Positions 13,991-14,183 of a stretch of 14,183 nt of DNA are shown here, piece by piece. Origin of the DNA: Treponema sp. (GTDB lineage: Bacteria; Spirochaetota; Spirochaetia; Treponematales; Breznakiellaceae); contig JAIRXN010000187.1 of NCBI GenBank assembly GCA_031268245.1, positions 1 to 14,183 on the forward strand. The letters are read 5' to 3'. The notes beneath the pieces were generated by a model that saw only the letters and a list, made by a program, of their open reading frames with translations, had not been told where the DNA came from and did no database searches. The translations under genes and the position numbers were made by a program. Each line of letters opens with the position of its first letter. Positions within the stretch are counted from its first letter, which is position 1.

Positions 13991-14183
13991 CCTTAACACC
14001 GCCCAGGGTTATGCCCTTGATAAAATATTTCTGAAAGAAGGGATAGAGGATCATTACCGGCAATGCGCCAATCACCGCCATAGCCATGCGGACTCCGATG
14101 GAGGGCAGTTCGGCCGTATCTGAAACGATGCTGCTTATTGACGCGAGGTACCGCACATTTTCAAGTATGCGGTTCAACAGGTT
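13986..14183 (-). CDS. Carbohydrate ABC transporter permease, C-terminal fragment
   Basis: The last 65 codons of an inner-membrane permease whose start lies beyond the right edge. The end GALPVMILYPFFQKYFIKGITLGGVKE* (read in pieces: GALPVMILYPFFQ, KYFIKGITLGGVKE) is the typical C-terminus of sugar-uptake permeases of the MalG-like CUT1 group, especially the YtcP/LplC type: a last helix running into YPFFQKYF-KG-GGVK. Upstream, SIGVRMAMAVIGALPVMILYPFF is the final membrane segment. The first visible codons are AAC CTG TTG. It would pair with a second permease and a solute-binding protein outside the window. It is convergent with the helicase gene and marks the right border of the defence module. 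Confidence 0.88.
   Translation of the reverse strand, partial: NLLNRILENVRYLASISSIVSDTAELPSIGVRMAMAVIGALPVMILYPFFQKYFIKGITLGGVKE

Noticed and set aside
1..14183. tRNA or rRNA genes, CRISPR array, insertion sequence, riboswitch
   Set aside because: All gaps between genes are at most about 100 bases and none contained spaced direct repeats, cloverleaf-like sequence, or transposase coding sequence.

Overview
The window (14,183 bases, roughly 50-55% GC by eye, genes tightly packed on both strands) looks like a chromosomal segment of a spirochaete, probably Treponema-like. The clues are lipoproteins with relaxed lipoboxes (LSC, FSGC), TPR lipoproteins, a LysM lytic transglycosylase, a Na+-pump oxaloacetate decarboxylase and a sugar ABC transporter. 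The phylum is an inference from gene content; no rRNA or other phylogenetic marker is present.

Left part (1-1644), metabolism. A minus-strand operon encodes the Na+-pump decarboxylase gamma subunit (oadG, 425-673) and the start of the alpha subunit (oadA, cut by the window edge), with its own promoter. Upstream is a minus-strand rubredoxin (763-924). Divergent from it is a class II aldolase of the FucA/AraD type (1027-1644) with a clear sigma70 promoter and an inverted repeat over the -10 box.

Middle part (1647-7372), cell envelope. A minus-strand pair, a six-helix membrane protein (3375-3929) followed by a TPR lipoprotein (1647-3344), diverges from a plus-strand run of three exported proteins: a second TPR lipoprotein (3977-5086), an MltD-like transglycosylase with two LysM repeats (5086-6456) and an unrecognised secreted protein (6467-7372). 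The two units are read from divergent promoters whose -35 boxes overlap; both promoters would give leaderless or nearly leaderless mRNAs.

Right part (7439-13957), the main point of interest: a complete three-gene module of a TerB-N/TerB-C protein, a BrxD-like ATPase (DUF2791 type) and an Lhr-like DExH helicase. This matches the Shango anti-phage defence system (sngABC), related to the Ter-associated DNA-processing operons predicted earlier by comparative genomics and to the brxD-brxHI pair of type 2 BREX. The first protein is unusually long: its N-terminal half resembles a catalytically dead SNF2-type helicase domain. A palindrome precedes the module, and a hairpin plus a leaderless-type promoter lie between genes one and two, so ATPase and helicase can probably be made separately from the TerB protein.

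The right edge (13986-14183) carries the C-terminal end of a minus-strand carbohydrate ABC transporter permease, convergent with the helicase gene. No tRNA, rRNA, CRISPR array, insertion sequence or integrase was seen, and no stretch over 300 bases lacks a gene.
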